A stretch of 64,000 nucleotides of DNA from Angiostrongylus vasorum (GCA_018806985.1 JADANN010000424.1:116001-180000), one strand, 5' to 3'; numbered from the stretch's first letter, positions 28,801 through 40,915 are shown. Translations and numbers: made by a program. The notes: generated by a model from the letters alone, not told the origin.

Positions 28801-30145
28801 TGATTGGTCATACCGAGGTTAAAGGAAAGTCGGTTTTGAAATATTACTAATCAGTTATGTTACTTGTTATTTTGAATGGTTATGTCCATGGTGCTAGTAC
28901 GAAAAGCTGAAGTAGTAGGAAGCATGTGCTTGGTTATGCTTATGCTTATGCTACATGATGTAATTAATGTCCTCATAAGACCTCTTTTTTTAAAATTTCG
29001 GTTTAATACTTATGCAAGATGAATTGTTTTTCAAGCCATTCGTGCATCTAGTTATTAATTACAAAAAAATTCAGCAACACAAAAGTTGTAAAGTAATTGT
29101 ATGAGCTCTTCATTTTGGCGAGAATGTAACAAGATTCCCACGATCGACTTTCTATTAACCTCGGCATTGGTCAAATAATCCTTATATTCTTGTTGAGCAA
29201 ACAGCAGGTGTTATTTATTCTATTCACTACCAAGCTGACGTTTCGGCGGATTTCGCCTTCCTGAGAACCTGCAAATGTCAATTACCAAGATTGCTTGCTG
29301 GGCTCTGCTGGAATTGACGTAAGGCCTGCGTATTGGTGATGAACCTAATCCAGCTTTAAGTGACGAGAAGAACACGGTCCAGTGACATGCGATTGCAGCT
29401 AGCATGTGTGCATGATGATAGCTGTATGTGCGAAGGTTGTAGGTACAGTAGGGTGTGAGTGCTTATATCGAAACTAATATATCAGTTTGACAACATCTAA
29501 AAAGAAATACATGGTCACTTTTCATCCGAATTTAAACCCCTGTTGTTCACATGGGAGTGCGCTACGTAGTCGACTCACATGCTAATGTTTTTCACGATGT
29601 TATTACTTCACTATTCATGTTTTCAACACCACATATAAATTGTTTTCTAGATGGAATGCATGGTGTCCACCGGTCCGTTCGATATTGCTTTGAAAGTAAT
29701 GAACGTAGATGGGACCGAAAGACGGATTGGCGAATGTGGATCCTACCCAATATGGGCAGTCATTAACCGATGCATAGTTTTATGTGCTAATCGAAAGTAT
29801 AGAGAAGCTGAAGACTTGTATAAAGTAAGTATACAGTCTCTGCTTTGTAAACTACAGCAATACTTACTTATCTTTCTTCTGAGTATTTATGTTTAGGAAA
29901 TCAAGGCGTCTACTTCGTCTAACGAACTTTATAAAAGAAGTGTTCTGGCGCTAGGTATCTTCATCTATTCAAAGTTGAATCGTTCACCGGATGCCTTCCG
30001 ATTAATTGATGAATTGCGTAAAGTTCAAGATGATGAAGATGAACAAACTGTGGATGAGGATAGCCGTTCAAATATGGCAGAAGATCCCATAAGAATCTTG
30101 GCTTTCATAGAGGCTGAGAAAAGGTTGTCATTGTCTCGGAGCTGA
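25830..30145 (+). CDS. 246-aa helical-repeat (TPR-like) protein, five exons
   Basis: Exons 25830-25914, 26005-26155, 26788-26869, 29651-29824 and 29897-30145 total 741 nt and keep phase at each junction (A|GG Arg, CA|T His, then phase 0). The protein starts MDPVEPEESSSLQRDRALL. It continues as amphipathic helices (RITSLSLAAYVALKMGRY, YAADLAHRMLDEEESAG, AVINRCIVLCANRKYREAED, SVLALGIFIYSKLNRSPDAF), a pattern typical of TPR-type scaffolds, and ends with an acidic stretch and EAEKRLSLSRS. No catalytic motif is seen, and I do not recognise the family; it is small enough to be a complete adaptor or a truncated model. Intron 3 (26870-29650) is 2.8 kb and full of repeats, so a missed small exon is possible, although the flanking exons join in frame. 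Confidence 0.72.
26485..26705 (+). repeat. repeat C in intron 2 of the TPR-like gene
   Basis: CCCCAGATCAATCCCATGG, TGATTGCTGATAGCAGC, GCGTGGTGTGGTGGTGAACG, GTGTTCGTTCCCCACC. One of the most complete copies. Confidence 0.85.
27113..27452 (+). repeat. repeat B in intron 3 of the TPR-like gene
   Basis: TGGCCCATCTTCACTGGTT to GCACACCTCCCAG. The hairpin region ACCAGAACGGTGGTGGATCC is slightly diverged. Confidence 0.85.
27795..27905 (+). repeat. repeat C 3' fragment
   Basis: GCGTTCCCCACCATAGGGCA, CAGAGTTTTACAAATAGCTC, then ATACCCTGCCATTAAAAAGA, which also follows other C copies. Confidence 0.65.
27985..28165 (+). repeat. repeat D
   Basis: CGAACATTTCGCATGTCG, GTAGAATGCTGGTCGAGTTC, GTTCTCCTTGCAATTTTGAA align in order with 22380-22480. 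Confidence 0.5.
28513..28793. mobile_element. inverted pair of Penelope-like 3' ends (second subfamily)
   Basis: The arm 28513-28626 is the diverged reverse complement of 28683-28793. Both carry TTATTCGGCTAA, the GAAGGCGAAGACATCGAAAC-type block, and CGAGTCGATGTCCACA. The spacer (CTCGATACGACGACGAAGAC) recurs at 34225-34260. TACCGAGGTTAAAGGAAAGTC follows on the right at 28814. Confidence 0.7.
29142..29275 (-). mobile_element. Penelope-like element 3' end with hammerhead-like motif
   Basis: CGACTTTCTATTAACCTCGG at the outer end, then GTTGAGCAAACAGCAGGTGT and the motif complement GCTGACGTTTCGGCGGATTT at 29234-29268. The organisation is the same as at 52236-52370. Confidence 0.72.
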
Positions 30146-30649
30146 TTTTTTCTGAGGTTTTTTTTGTTCTGATAAGAGCTTGGGCCATTCCGTGTTTGTT
30201 CGTGCTGCTATTATTCCCTTATGTTATCTCTAATATATATTTTGTATTTGTTTTATGTTTTCTACCAGGGGTGACGGAGTTTCCTACCGCCTCATAGCAT
30301 TTTTCATTCCTTCATTATGATCGGGATATTTACCAACTCAGTCATGTGTGTTTACCTCTCTTTAAAATTCCTCTGTTGACGGGTTAGTTTCAGCTTTCGT
30401 GGTTTTTGAAGAAAAAATGTCTTCAGGTGTTAAGGTTTTTTGTTATAAAATTTTGTGGGTTGTTTGTACATGCAATATATATGTGGTCATGTACTATATA
30501 TGTCACTTGCAATTCTTATGAAAGTTGACGTGTTTTGCTTTGATGCTTACAAGTGCGCAAATGGTCTCACTCCCATATCTGATGGCATTCTAGTTGCTTT
30601 CTAAACTTATTCCATTATATGTTAATAGGCGTTGTGATGAGGTGTTTAC
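30146..30649. other. 3' flank of the TPR-like gene
   Basis: T-rich non-coding sequence that presumably includes the 3' UTR. No repeat landmark. Confidence 0.45.
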
Positions 30650-31022
30650 TTAATTACTTGGATATTTGGATCGCCCTTCCTCACTGGTTGTGCAGGCCGC
30701 ACCAAAATCTCCATTTTTTCGGAGTTTTGCTGGTTTAGCCATCGTGGTTCCCTGGAGTGCCGAGGTCGGCCTAGCCAAAGTCTGCTCCTGGTCGTCACCA
30801 CCACAGGTAGTCGCCGCCCTTGTGAATCAGGGAAATTCGCCACCATGCAACTAGTTTGGTACCAGGACGGTGGTGGATCCTGGTACTCGTTTTTTCTTAC
30901 CTGGGCTTCCTGATGGGCAACGCCGGACTCCTCAGCTTGGGAGGCCCTACCGTGGGAACGATTCTCCCGGCTGTACATCGCAGGAACACCTCCCAGCCAC
31001 GATGAGGCTGTAAACCCTGGAA
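30650..31022 (+). repeat. repeat B between the TPR-like and PDPR genes
   Basis: TACTTGGATATTTGGATCGC start, then CATTTTTTCGGAGTTTTGCT, GACGGTGGTGGATCCTGGTA, GCCACGATGAGGC and AAACCCTGGAAG end. Confidence 0.87.
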
Positions 31023-31147
31023 GACGAGGTGTTTAGTTAGTACAATTCACGGGATGATTCTCATCCTGAAGTCTATACTTGAAGAACGGGTCAAGATTTG
31101 GTCTTAGTATCTATACTTTTTCTCTCCATTTCAGAATCTTGAATGTA

Positions 31148-34100
31148 ATGCTTTCTGTACTACGACAGCACTACCGAAGAAAGTTCTACCGCCATTGCAG
31201 CACGTTGGTTTCTGCTCTTTTTTTTTGCAAAGCTTCAGCTTATTTGATGTCCGAAGTAATTAGTTTTCCAGAAAGTTCACAATCTCCGCTGATGTCGTCA
31301 TTTGTGGCGGGGGTATCTCTGGAACATCGGTCGCATATCACCTTGCTAAAAGAGGGAAGCGTGTTTGTTTATTCGAAAGAGATGCGTGGGTATTTCCTCC
31401 AGTCGCAGGGTTTTATTTATTTGTCTATTTGTTTTTTAAACAATTTGTACATTAGGATTGGACGTGGTGGAGCAACTGGTGTTAGCGGTGGTCTTGTGTC
31501 AGCACCCGTTTTCTGGCAGGATTCTGCTTGTCAGGATCTTGCTCGCAGATCTTTAAATATGTATACGAAACTTGCCCAAGATGGAGAATTTAAATTTACA
31601 AGATGTGGTCGTGTTTATCTAGCTACGTCTAAGCCAAGTGAGATAATACTGAGAAGGATGTATTCACGAGGGGTTATACACAATAACGAGATTGAACTCA
31701 TTGACTGCCCAAGTGAAATGTTGGCGCGATGGCCCTTCTTACAAACGGAAGATGTTCAGTTAGCATTATTCTCTCCGGAAGACGTAGCACTGGACCCTGT
31801 AGCACTATGCCAAGAGCTGGCCCAGCAGGCTCAACAAGCTGGTGCTTTAATATACGAGAATTGTGCTGTTGATGAAGTTCTTTTAAATGATGAACGACAG
31901 ATCTACGCTGTTAATACAGCAAATGGACTTGTTGAGACATCGGTTTTTGTTGATACCAGCGGAATCTGGACGGGAAGGGTTCTGACAAAGTCGCTACCTT
32001 TTCGTCACATTCAAACGGCTGCATATCCTTGCACGTACACTTACATTCACAGTACAAAACTTCCAACTGGAGCTGTTTCTGATGTTACACCTATTTTCAA
32101 CGATCTTGATGGGAAAGTCATGATTCGTGCTACTGGATTCAAAACGCTCTGTGCTGGCTTCCCAGAAGATGGTATTCGTCCTGTTCCACGTCAGGGTGCT
32201 GCTTATGGTGTCTGGCATCATCCCGAACCAGATTGGGATTTATTTAGTTCGTCCCTGGAACGGCTGCTTCACCGATGTCCAGTACTTGGAGAAATAGATC
32301 ATGGTGATTTAATCTGTGGAATGGAGGCTTATACTCCAGACAATTCACCAACTCTCGGTGAGAGCAGTCAGGTACGTTCCATAAGATCCTAGCTAAATGA
32401 TATGTCTAAAGCCCATCCTGGAAGTAATATTCCAAATTGACAACAAAAAAAAACTTTTCTTGAATATGAAGCCAGGATTGTTCCAATAAGTTCATTTAAA
32501 CGGAATGCCTGAAGCACACTCTAGGACTCGCCGTATTTTCTGCACTTTTTTTCAAAGCGATAGCAAAAAGGTGTTCTAAACATGTTTCAAAGATCATACC
32601 AGCAATGAACAACGAAAGATTTGTGACCCCAGTTTCTTGTAGCTAGATTCACAGTGTAGAAGGACGACCTAAGGCTTTTTATAGCGCTTGGTTATGTCTG
32701 CAAATAGTTCGCGCATGACTTATTAAGATGAATGCTAGAGTTTTTGCTACGTGGTGTAGATGATGCCTTGTCAACATTCTCAACTTAAGGCACGTGGGTA
32801 CTATGTGGTAAATGGACTCAATGGACAAGGGTTGTCATTAGCTGGCGGTATCGGGGAAATTCTTGCGGACTGGATTTGTGATGGTGTTCCGCATATTGAT
32901 GTTGCTCACTTGGATGTTGCTCGGTTTTTAGAAGCTCATGCAAATTCACAGTACCTTATGGAAAGAGTGCCTGAAATTGCAGCTCAAACATATAGCAACA
33001 CGTACTACACACATCAATGCCATACCGCTCGTAACCTACGTATGTCGCCTATTTATCATCAACTTCGAGATGCTGGCGCAATGTTCGGCGAAATTATGGG
33101 GTTATTCTCTTTAAAAATCAGGACTACGCAGTAAACATCTTAGGAACTCAGTCGCAATCAATAAGAAACTATGCTCTATTTGTTTTTATCTTAAGTTTTA
33201 ACTTTAGACGAGTGAGTTTTCTTTTGAACAGCTTCACAAGTTATTCATCGCTATTTATATAATAATTTCGACAATATGCATGACAGTACCTTCCAACGGT
33301 TCACCCCATCATCGTGGCTGTGAGGTGTTACTGGCTGTCGGGCTGCGATGTACAGCGGAAGGATTCATCCTCCAGCAATGTCTCCCATGCTGAGAAGAAG
33401 ACCGGCGTTTCCAGCAGGAAGCCTAGCTAAGAGTAGACCAATACCAGGATCAACCACTGTCCTGGTGTCAAAGTCGCATGGTGGCAAATCTCCCTCTGAT
33501 CCACGAGGGCGGCGACTGCCTGTGGTGGTGACGACCTGCGGCCAACTTTGGCCAGGCTGGCTTCGAGACTCCAGGGAAACACAATGGCTAAGCCGGCAAA
33601 ACTCCGAAAAATGGAGAATGTGCTGTGGTTCACACAGTGGGAACGGGCCGTTCAAGTATCCAAGGAAGTAAGAATGACAGTAATTCTAACAATCTTCTTG
33701 CATACCAAATTATATGGTCTACTGCCTTACAGTAAGTCTAGTATAATACAACGGTTAGAATCTTGCTTGCTGAAATTGTAGGCCTGTGGCGTTATCATGA
33801 GGTGCAAAAAGGTCATGAAACTCAGAGGAAGTGAACTTTCCATTCACCACTTTCAATTTTCCTTCCGCTCATCGTCGATTAATTTGAAGTGGCTACCGCA
33901 AACCATACATTTATCCGTTCTATGTGAAAGTTGCGAAGTGGGTTTCATTTTTGCGCCCAAAGGGCTAAGAGCACCATATTTCTTAAGAGGCCTCGTAAAA
34001 GAATGATCATTTACATAGCAGTCTTTCACTGAGTGCTTAACATCGAGTCTGACACAGTCGCTTGCACTTTTTCAAAACCGACTTTCCTTTAACCTCGGCA

Positions 34101-37100
34101 TCAGTATATGTTTTGTTTAATATGTTAACACGAAGTTAATTTAAAAAAACCTTATTCGGCTAACGTCTCGACGTCTTACTCAGAGCCGATCATCCGAGTC
34201 GATGTCCACAGTCGTTCGTCGTCTCGGTGTGGTGTCTTCGTTGTCGCATCGAGCCGGATCTTCTTTAGTGAAGCATTTCTCGAATTAAGCGTACTCACTC
34301 GGCGATGCTCTTTCTACAGGACGGTTCTTATCGGTAGAGGTGATTATCCGGTAATAACTAGTTGCGTTTTCCCGACAATCCATCCTGCAGAATGCTAACA
34401 CTTTTGTCTATTAGTTGTGGCTGCGACACCTCACATGTCTGCGTAGCTGCATTTCCGCTTTCTTGACGGTGCCTGAGACGTACAAGGTAGAAACGGGTTT
34501 TAGGCTCAAGTACTGTTTTCTTAGTCTTCAGCTCAGAAAATAGGTCACTCGTCATTTCTACTTCTTCGCCTAGATATACATGAGGCTCACAAATGAATCA
34601 GTTTCTACGAACTCTTCCTTTTCTTGATTTTCAAACGGAGTACGACTTTTTCGCATGGGCTGTTGAGTTCGATCGAACATTCACTTTGCTTCAGTAATGG
34701 TTGAAGTTAAAGGTACGGTTTAATTAACAAAAACATGATAATTTATTTGATTACCATCACCCTTCACTGTTGTGTTATGCCATTCGAATTTTCACCCGGG
34801 CTTTCCCATGGCTGCGATGAACCAGTTTGCCTTTGTGATACGAATTTGTTCAACACTTCTTTTCACATCGATAATGATATTACATAATGGCGAAGACCTT
34901 GTCATGAACTTGATTTATGGCTCATGAAGATCATTACACAGTGATTTGGGACGCCTTGGTTATGCACAGCTACGATGAACGCTTTCCTCTTAGCTGGGAA
35001 TTTTGACTCTTATACCGAGAAGAACTAAAATCCAGTGCTACAGTGATATTATTTCGTTTAGTATAGTTTATTTAAGAACGCGTGTGGCGCAGTAGTCGGA
35101 GGCGCCCTCCTTGCAATACATTTGGGATCCATCCCCAGTCCCGTGGCCCACCAAGCCCTCCTTCCTTCCGGGGTCGGCAAATTCGCGGGTCATTCTAAAG
35201 GCCAGATGTGCATTCAATCGTCTTCAAACGATGCTTAATGAAGTCGAACATATGGCGCATCCCTCAGGGATTGGTCAACACCGAGAGTTTTATCCTTTGT
35301 TTATCCTTTATGAGTTTATATACTCTGTTTAGCCTAACTTTTCTTCGTCCATTGTCAATACTCTTAAGGATGGCTGAAGTGAAGTGTTTAGAGAACACAA
35401 AGCAGTCATACTGAATTATAATTGCTGATGTAGTGTTAGTCTGTATTTTTGCAGGACATACTATATCCCACTAGTTTTTCACTAAGTAGGAAACTTGATT
35501 TCTGCCAGGTGTTTAAATCGGAGCTGTGAAACAGTCGTCTTAACGCCCAAAAGTGGTCATCTTGATTTCATAATTAGTAATATGCTAAACAGTGTTAGAA
35601 ATTCTCTTTCCCATCATTGCGTCTTTCCTTGGTAATGCCGGTGTTTTATTCCTAAGAACTTCGGCGCTTCTTTGTGAGCTTAGCAAGTTCGTTTCGCTGC
35701 GGCTCGTACAAATCCACCTTGCACGAGTGTGTTGCACCAGAACGAAAATTTATGGAAAAAGGTTGCTTTTAGTACTCTTGCGTTAGTACTTTTGTCAAGA
35801 TCTTGAAAGAGGCAGTTGGATTCTTCAACGATGTTGTCGGTACTAGGCAGTATTTTCCGAGAATCCCATGAAACTACTGAGTACCCTCTATGGTTGCATA
35901 CGAGATTTCAACCTTTGGATTTTCGCAGCTTCACCGTTCTGCAAAAAAGGAAATTGGGGCGGCATCGATGACTCGATACCACACAGAACTTTTAGACGGC
36001 AATCATCCTCGTCGATGCTGACGCTGAGTCGAATATGAAATAGTGAGATCCCTGTCCTAAAGTTTTCATCTGTGGTAAAGACTTCGTGACGGCACTCTGT
36101 GACCCAACGATGTGGCATCGCTTAATGGCGAAGCTTCGGACTTGTCTTTTCTCAGTATTATTGTGACATAGATCAAATGGACCCGGAACATCGCAGTCTG
36201 TACTTCATTTGTAGTTATGAACGACCACTATGGTTCGAGAAGAATCCGAAGCCAAATCGAAATGCACTGTACTGCGGCCAGGATGCCTTAGTTGGAAAAC
36301 CTGTCTGGTTTGACTGTGTTGCGGCTGAATATGAAGCATGCAGGGAACGCGTAGCCTTGGTCGACATGAGCAGTTTCACAAAATTTGACATAACGGGGTC
36401 TGACACCGTCAAGTTCTTACAATACCTTTGTTCTGCGAACATTGATAGACCTATTGGGACTACAGTATACACAGGAATGCAGCACGAACGTGGTGGATAC
36501 GTGACGGACTGCACTTTGAGTAGACTTTCGGATACTCGCTTTTTTATGATTGCGCCTACAATCCAACAGGAACGCTGTATTTCTTGGATGAAATATTGGT
36601 GCAGGAAGATGAATGTAAACGTTCACATCCAGGTGATGTTAAGTTTAAAGTGTAGTTGGAATTTCCGGTGGTCTACTGTGACATAGTAATTTTAGGCAGT
36701 TCATTCCATTCGTGTTTGGAAGATTTTTTTCTGCTCTTTATTTGGAATAAACAAAAATGAACGACTGTAGACCACGGTCACATATTTTTCTTCCTTTTCT
36801 AAAATATTGGTTTACTCGAACCATAGATCGCTTTCCATTTTAAAGCTAGTAATGGAACGCCAACTTCCGTGACATATCAGAATACTTCGAATTGAATTCA
36901 ACAGTTTCAGGATGTAACAGGTATGTATACCGCGTTGGATGTTGTGGGTCCATCTTCACGTTACTTAATGTCGGACATCACCGAAATGTCTATGAGTGCT
37001 CAAGATTTTCCCACATTCAACTGTAAAGAAATAAGCATTGGCATGGCAACAGGTATTCGCGCAATCAGTATTACTCACTGTGGAGAACTAGGTTGGGTAA

Positions 37101-37945
37101 TATACATTCCAAACGAGGTTCGTTCTACGGAAGAAAGTAGTCCCATTGCAGCTTTGTTTCGTCCTTTGACAATCAATTTCTCAATTTAGGTGGCTCAAAA
37201 CGTCTATGAGCGCGTAATTGACGCTGGCAGAGAGTACAGTCTACTTCATGCTGGCTACTACACACTGCGTCAGTTGCGAATTGAGAAATTTTACGTATAC
37301 TGGGGTCAGGACATTAACGCTACTGTGACTCCTGTGGAATGTGGACGATCATTCCGAGTTGATTTCAAGGTATTAGTTAAAGGCAGTCCATGTTACCATC
37401 AACCATTAATGTCAGGGAAGTCCCAGAAAACTTGAGAATGCTTTAAGTATAGCACGAAATTTGATCCGATAATCTCTCTACAATGTAAGTTTTGTGGATT
37501 TCTAGTGTCAAGTTTCCCTGCCTTATTATGAGCAACAACGGTGTTTCACCACAGTATCATTGTTTTCCATCTGGAATGATAAAATTCGGATGTTCCTTCT
37601 ACAGCCAAATAAGTAAGAAGCGTTGCAACATCTTTGCCCGGCTGACCTCATCACATGTTTGATCAATAATCGCCTGCTTTTGATCCACTAGTTTTTTTCT
37701 CCACACTTAAATTCAATGGAACAAACTTAGTTGAGACTCCATATTGACTCATAGATCCAGCTCAAAACTTATTGTGATTCCAGTGGCCATAAATCTTAAC
37801 GACTCCTCTACTAAATTGAATTTTTTCTGTGTATATATATGTATATATATGTATATATATATATATATATGCATATGTATGTATATATTATATATGTGCA
37901 TTGTATACACATGTATATGCACATATACATGTGTATATATACACC

Positions 37946-37993
<48 letters not shown>

Positions 37994-40086
37994 TTAAATG
38001 TTTTTTTCTAGTAATCGTTATACATTTCAGAAGGACTTTATTGGTAAGGAAGCTCTGGAAAAGCAGGTAGAACGAGGGGTATCAAGAAGATTTGTGCAAT
38101 TGCTGGTGGACAAGCACAACAGGGATACAGATCCATGGCCACAGGGAGGAGAACTGGTGTTCAGGTATGCAGTGCATCGTTATCCATATAAATAAATCCA
38201 ATAAAGGAGCACAGTTCTCCCAGTGGCTCCATTCTTCTTAGTTCGCAATGAGCTTGGTTTACTTTTTGGTCTTGCTCTTCCACATTCCGGGACAAGTGCG
38301 TAGTAGTTATTTAAAGAAAATCGTATTTGCAACTTCAGCATTCTGATGTATTGAATGGGTTTGTAGCTTTGTAAATTACACTTGAAGTACACTTATCCAA
38401 AAACGCTCGGTATGGACATTACAGTGTTTGTACGCGTTTAGGGATATGGACACTGAAGTTTCTATCTTTAGTTTTGTGCCTTCCAGAATTCTTTACCGCA
38501 CTATGGATATCCTTTCTATAGCTGATCGAAAGCAGATCGAAATAATAAGGGTGATACATGAGAACCACGTTCTGTGCCTAAATTTACATGGAACATTTTT
38601 TCGAAGTTCATTGGTAATTTAACTAACTAACTGTTACTTGTTACTTGAATGCCCCATCTTCACTGGTTGTGCGGACCCCCAGCATAGCTTCCACTTTTTC
38701 GGAGTTCTCTTGGTTTAACCACTGTGGATCCCTGGAGTCGCAAGATCAGCTTAGCCAGTCTACCTCAGGTCGTCACCACCACGGGCAGCCGCCATTGTGG
38801 GTCAGAGGGAGATTTGCCACCATGCGACTAGTTCGATACCAGGACGGTGGTGGATCCTGCTATTGGTTTACTCTTAGCTGGACTTTCTGATGGAAACGTC
38901 GGACTCTTTCTAAGATTGGGGACACCTAGGAACACCTCCCAGCCACGACGAGGCGGTAAACGCTTGGGTGGATGGAAATGACGACCTTCGATGGTCCGTT
39001 TCGGTCGCATTTCAAAACCCAGGAAATCTTCCTGACAGGATGTGGCCGTTAACGGTTGGGACGATTGACGCTGGTATGCCTCTATAATTGAATCTTCATT
39101 TTTTTATGCATAATTGAAACTACATTTCAATATCCGTACAGCTAGCAGTCATCTCTACTCATTACTGTATGCCAGGACATTGTTTTCATTTAACTGTTTG
39201 TTTAACTAGGTGATTTCGGTCTACCACCCAGTAATTCTGTACCGTTTTATCCTCATCTGACTCGTCACCACAGCTGGTTTGGTTCTTAGCGAAATAGTCG
39301 TTTGGTTGTCATTTAGTTCCGACCGAAACTTACTTAGTTACAATTCGTAAACAACATATGTATCTTAGTTTTCGATCAAGAATCATCAACAGTGTGGCTG
39401 CATGGCTGCTTCAACCTGCAACTCATTCTACAATGTTTTTTGAATATTCTGGTTTTATTTCTACACGTATGGTTTATTGGCGGCACGTTTAGCGCAGTGC
39501 TTACAAGGGTTAGACAATACATATGTATTCTTTGGTTCGATCCCGTGACCTGGAAAAACCTGAACTTCCGTCCTTTGACAAAATGGGATTACATTTGAGC
39601 AGCAGGCCGAGAAAAACGATTGTATAGGCCAGATGTGCATTTAGTAATCTCTAAGATGCTTGATGAAGTTGAATAAATGGCACATCGCTCACGGATTGAT
39701 CAACACCAACTTCTTTGTACTTCTCTCCTTCGTAGATCGTTGTTGCATTTCACTTTATCATGGGAGAGCTTTTCAGGAATGAAAAGCCTGTTGGTCTGAC
39801 TACTTCCGCAGCGTACGGTTTCACGCTAGGATGTCAGGTGCATTCATTTCTATCACTGTCTCCCTTGATTTCACTTGACTGTTATTTTACTTTGCAAATT
39901 ACTTTTCAGGTATGTATAGCGTACGTGGAGAACCCCGAATTCGGCATCTCTGTCGATTTTTTGAATAAAGGCTCCTACGAAGTGGACATTGCCGGGAAGC
40001 GATTCCCTGTTCGAGTGAATCTCCATTCACCTTCTCTACCAATGATCTCTTCCGAACATCCTCTTCATTATCGGCCAACACAATAG
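31148..40086 (+). CDS. pdpr: pyruvate dehydrogenase phosphatase regulatory subunit-like (PDPR), mitochondrial
   Basis: Ten exons in phase: 31148-31203, 31272-31385, 31456-32371, 32790-33100, 36215-36632, 36911-37117, 37190-37369, 38031-38164, 39777-39837 and 39910-40086. They give 857 aa plus TAG, close to mammalian PDPR length. The Arg-rich start [18 protein letters not shown] fits a mitochondrial presequence. The FAD-binding Rossmann motif [17 protein letters not shown] begins at residue 31, followed by an oxidoreductase domain ([43 protein letters not shown]). From about residue 467 comes a GcvT/aminomethyltransferase-type C-terminal half ([50 protein letters not shown]). The VDMSSFTKF and WGQDIN...ECGR blocks favour PDPR over dimethylglycine or sarcosine dehydrogenase, and no histidine sits at the covalent-flavin position in [11 protein letters not shown]. 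In PDPR the protein lowers Mg2+ sensitivity of the PDH phosphatase catalytic subunit. Introns 4 (3.1 kb) and 8 (1.6 kb) hold repeats. The exon 1 donor (AC|GTTGGT) is the least certain junction. Confidence 0.9.
33291..33664 (-). repeat. repeat B in PDPR intron 4
   Basis: CCAACGGTTCACCCCATCAT, GTTTCCAGCAGGAAGCC, CCACTGTCCTGGTGTC, CTGTGGTGGTGACGACC, end GGGCCGTTCAAGTATCCAAG. Confidence 0.88.
34075..34290 (-). mobile_element. Penelope-like element 3' end in PDPR intron 4 (second subfamily)
   Basis: ACCGACTTTCCTTTAACCTC, TATTCGGCTAACGTCTCGAC, CCGAGTCGATGTCCACAGTC, GTGGTGTCTTCGTTGTCGC. Shares all four blocks with 28513-28830. Confidence 0.68.
35078..35312 (+). repeat. SINE A with internal deletion, PDPR intron 4
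   Basis: Head GCGTGTGGCGCAGTAGTCGG is intact. About 60 bp between the GGGGTCGGCAAATT and GCGGGTCATTCTAAAGG blocks are missing. Tail TTTTATCCTTTGTTTATCC. Confidence 0.87.
37837..37990. repeat. TA/TATG microsatellite in PDPR intron 7
   Basis: Long TATATATG/TATACA tract ending about 40 bp before exon 8. It produces spurious Tyr/Ile reading frames. Confidence 0.95.
38635..38975 (+). repeat. repeat B in PDPR intron 8
   Basis: TTACTTGAATGCCCCATCTT to GATGAGGC-equivalent GACGAGGCGGTAAACGC. A short internal deletion removes the CCTGGGGGATGAATC block. Confidence 0.87.
39479..39730 (+). repeat. SINE A, diverged, PDPR intron 8
   Basis: GGCGGCACGTTTAGCGCAGT head and GGTTCGATCCCGTGACC B-box. The body is recognisable at GGCCAGATGTGCATTTAG and GCACATCGCTCACGGATTGA. 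Confidence 0.7.
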
Positions 40087-40789
40087 TTTACCACTCTCAT
40101 AGGCAGTCGGAACAATCACTCCCTACCCACTTCCTAATCATCTGGAAGAAACTGTGCCATACTTAAGCAGCAAGTTCTATATTTAGTCATATTCTATAGC
40201 TAGGGAGAACAGTTCATTGTATCTTATCAGTGGCCAATATGATGACTCACAGCTTTAATACATGGCACAAGGTACGAGTGAGAAACTAGTGAGATTGTAC
40301 AGTTACGTTTAGAAATGCATAAAAACCTAAGAGAAGAATGTGTTCACACAAATGAATTGTTGTCTACGGAGAGAAATCCACTAAGCGAGACGTCACCGAT
40401 GTACCTGCAGACCCTGCACACAAGTTCGATCCCGAGCGCAAACCTCCAAAAACCAGTCGGTTCTCCTGTTTTCATCGCCTATAATAGCACTTCCTAGGTT
40501 TTACTACGCACTTTTTGTCCATCTTAAGCTAATAAGCTCGTCAGGCTAAGGACTACGAATGCCTCCATTTTTTGCTGTTCTCTCCAAAAATGACTTAACG
40601 TTTGGAAATAGCAAGATCCAAAAAAGGAATCCAGATGATTCAGAGAAGGAAAAAGAGAAAGGAGAAAAGAAGAGAGAGGAAGAAAAGAGAACAGATTTTA
40701 AAAAAAGGCCAGAATAGTTCCGCGCAGCCCTACTAAGACCGTCTACACATGCCGGCATCACCACAGTAAGCCAAGGGGTTGAGAGCCCA

Positions 40790-40915
40790 TCGAGGAGCCG
40801 CAGTGCGACCGCGACGCCGCACGCGACGCATCTGGCCGCGCACGTGGGCCGCGCCATCGTCACACGACGCCGCACCTGCTTCTGGCGCGACGCTCTCCGC
40901 GATTCACATGGAGGT
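40790..40915. promoter_or_regulatory. GC/CpG-rich patch upstream of the MADF gene
   Basis: A sharply GC-rich stretch with many CG dinucleotides (CGACCGCGACGCCGCACGCG, GTGGGCCGCGCCATCGTC) in otherwise AT-rich DNA, 190-310 bp before the first assigned MADF codon. It may be a promoter, a 5' UTR or a non-canonical first exon; ATGGAG|GTTGGT at 40910 could be an exon end. Confidence 0.35.

Noticed and set aside
37744..38070. Plus-strand Tyr/Ile-rich open frames
   Set aside because: Created by the TA/TATG microsatellite inside PDPR intron 7.
40546..40875. A 109-codon minus gene across the CpG-rich patch
   Set aside because: Composition-driven (Arg/Ala then Phe/Ser runs) and without splice or motif support.
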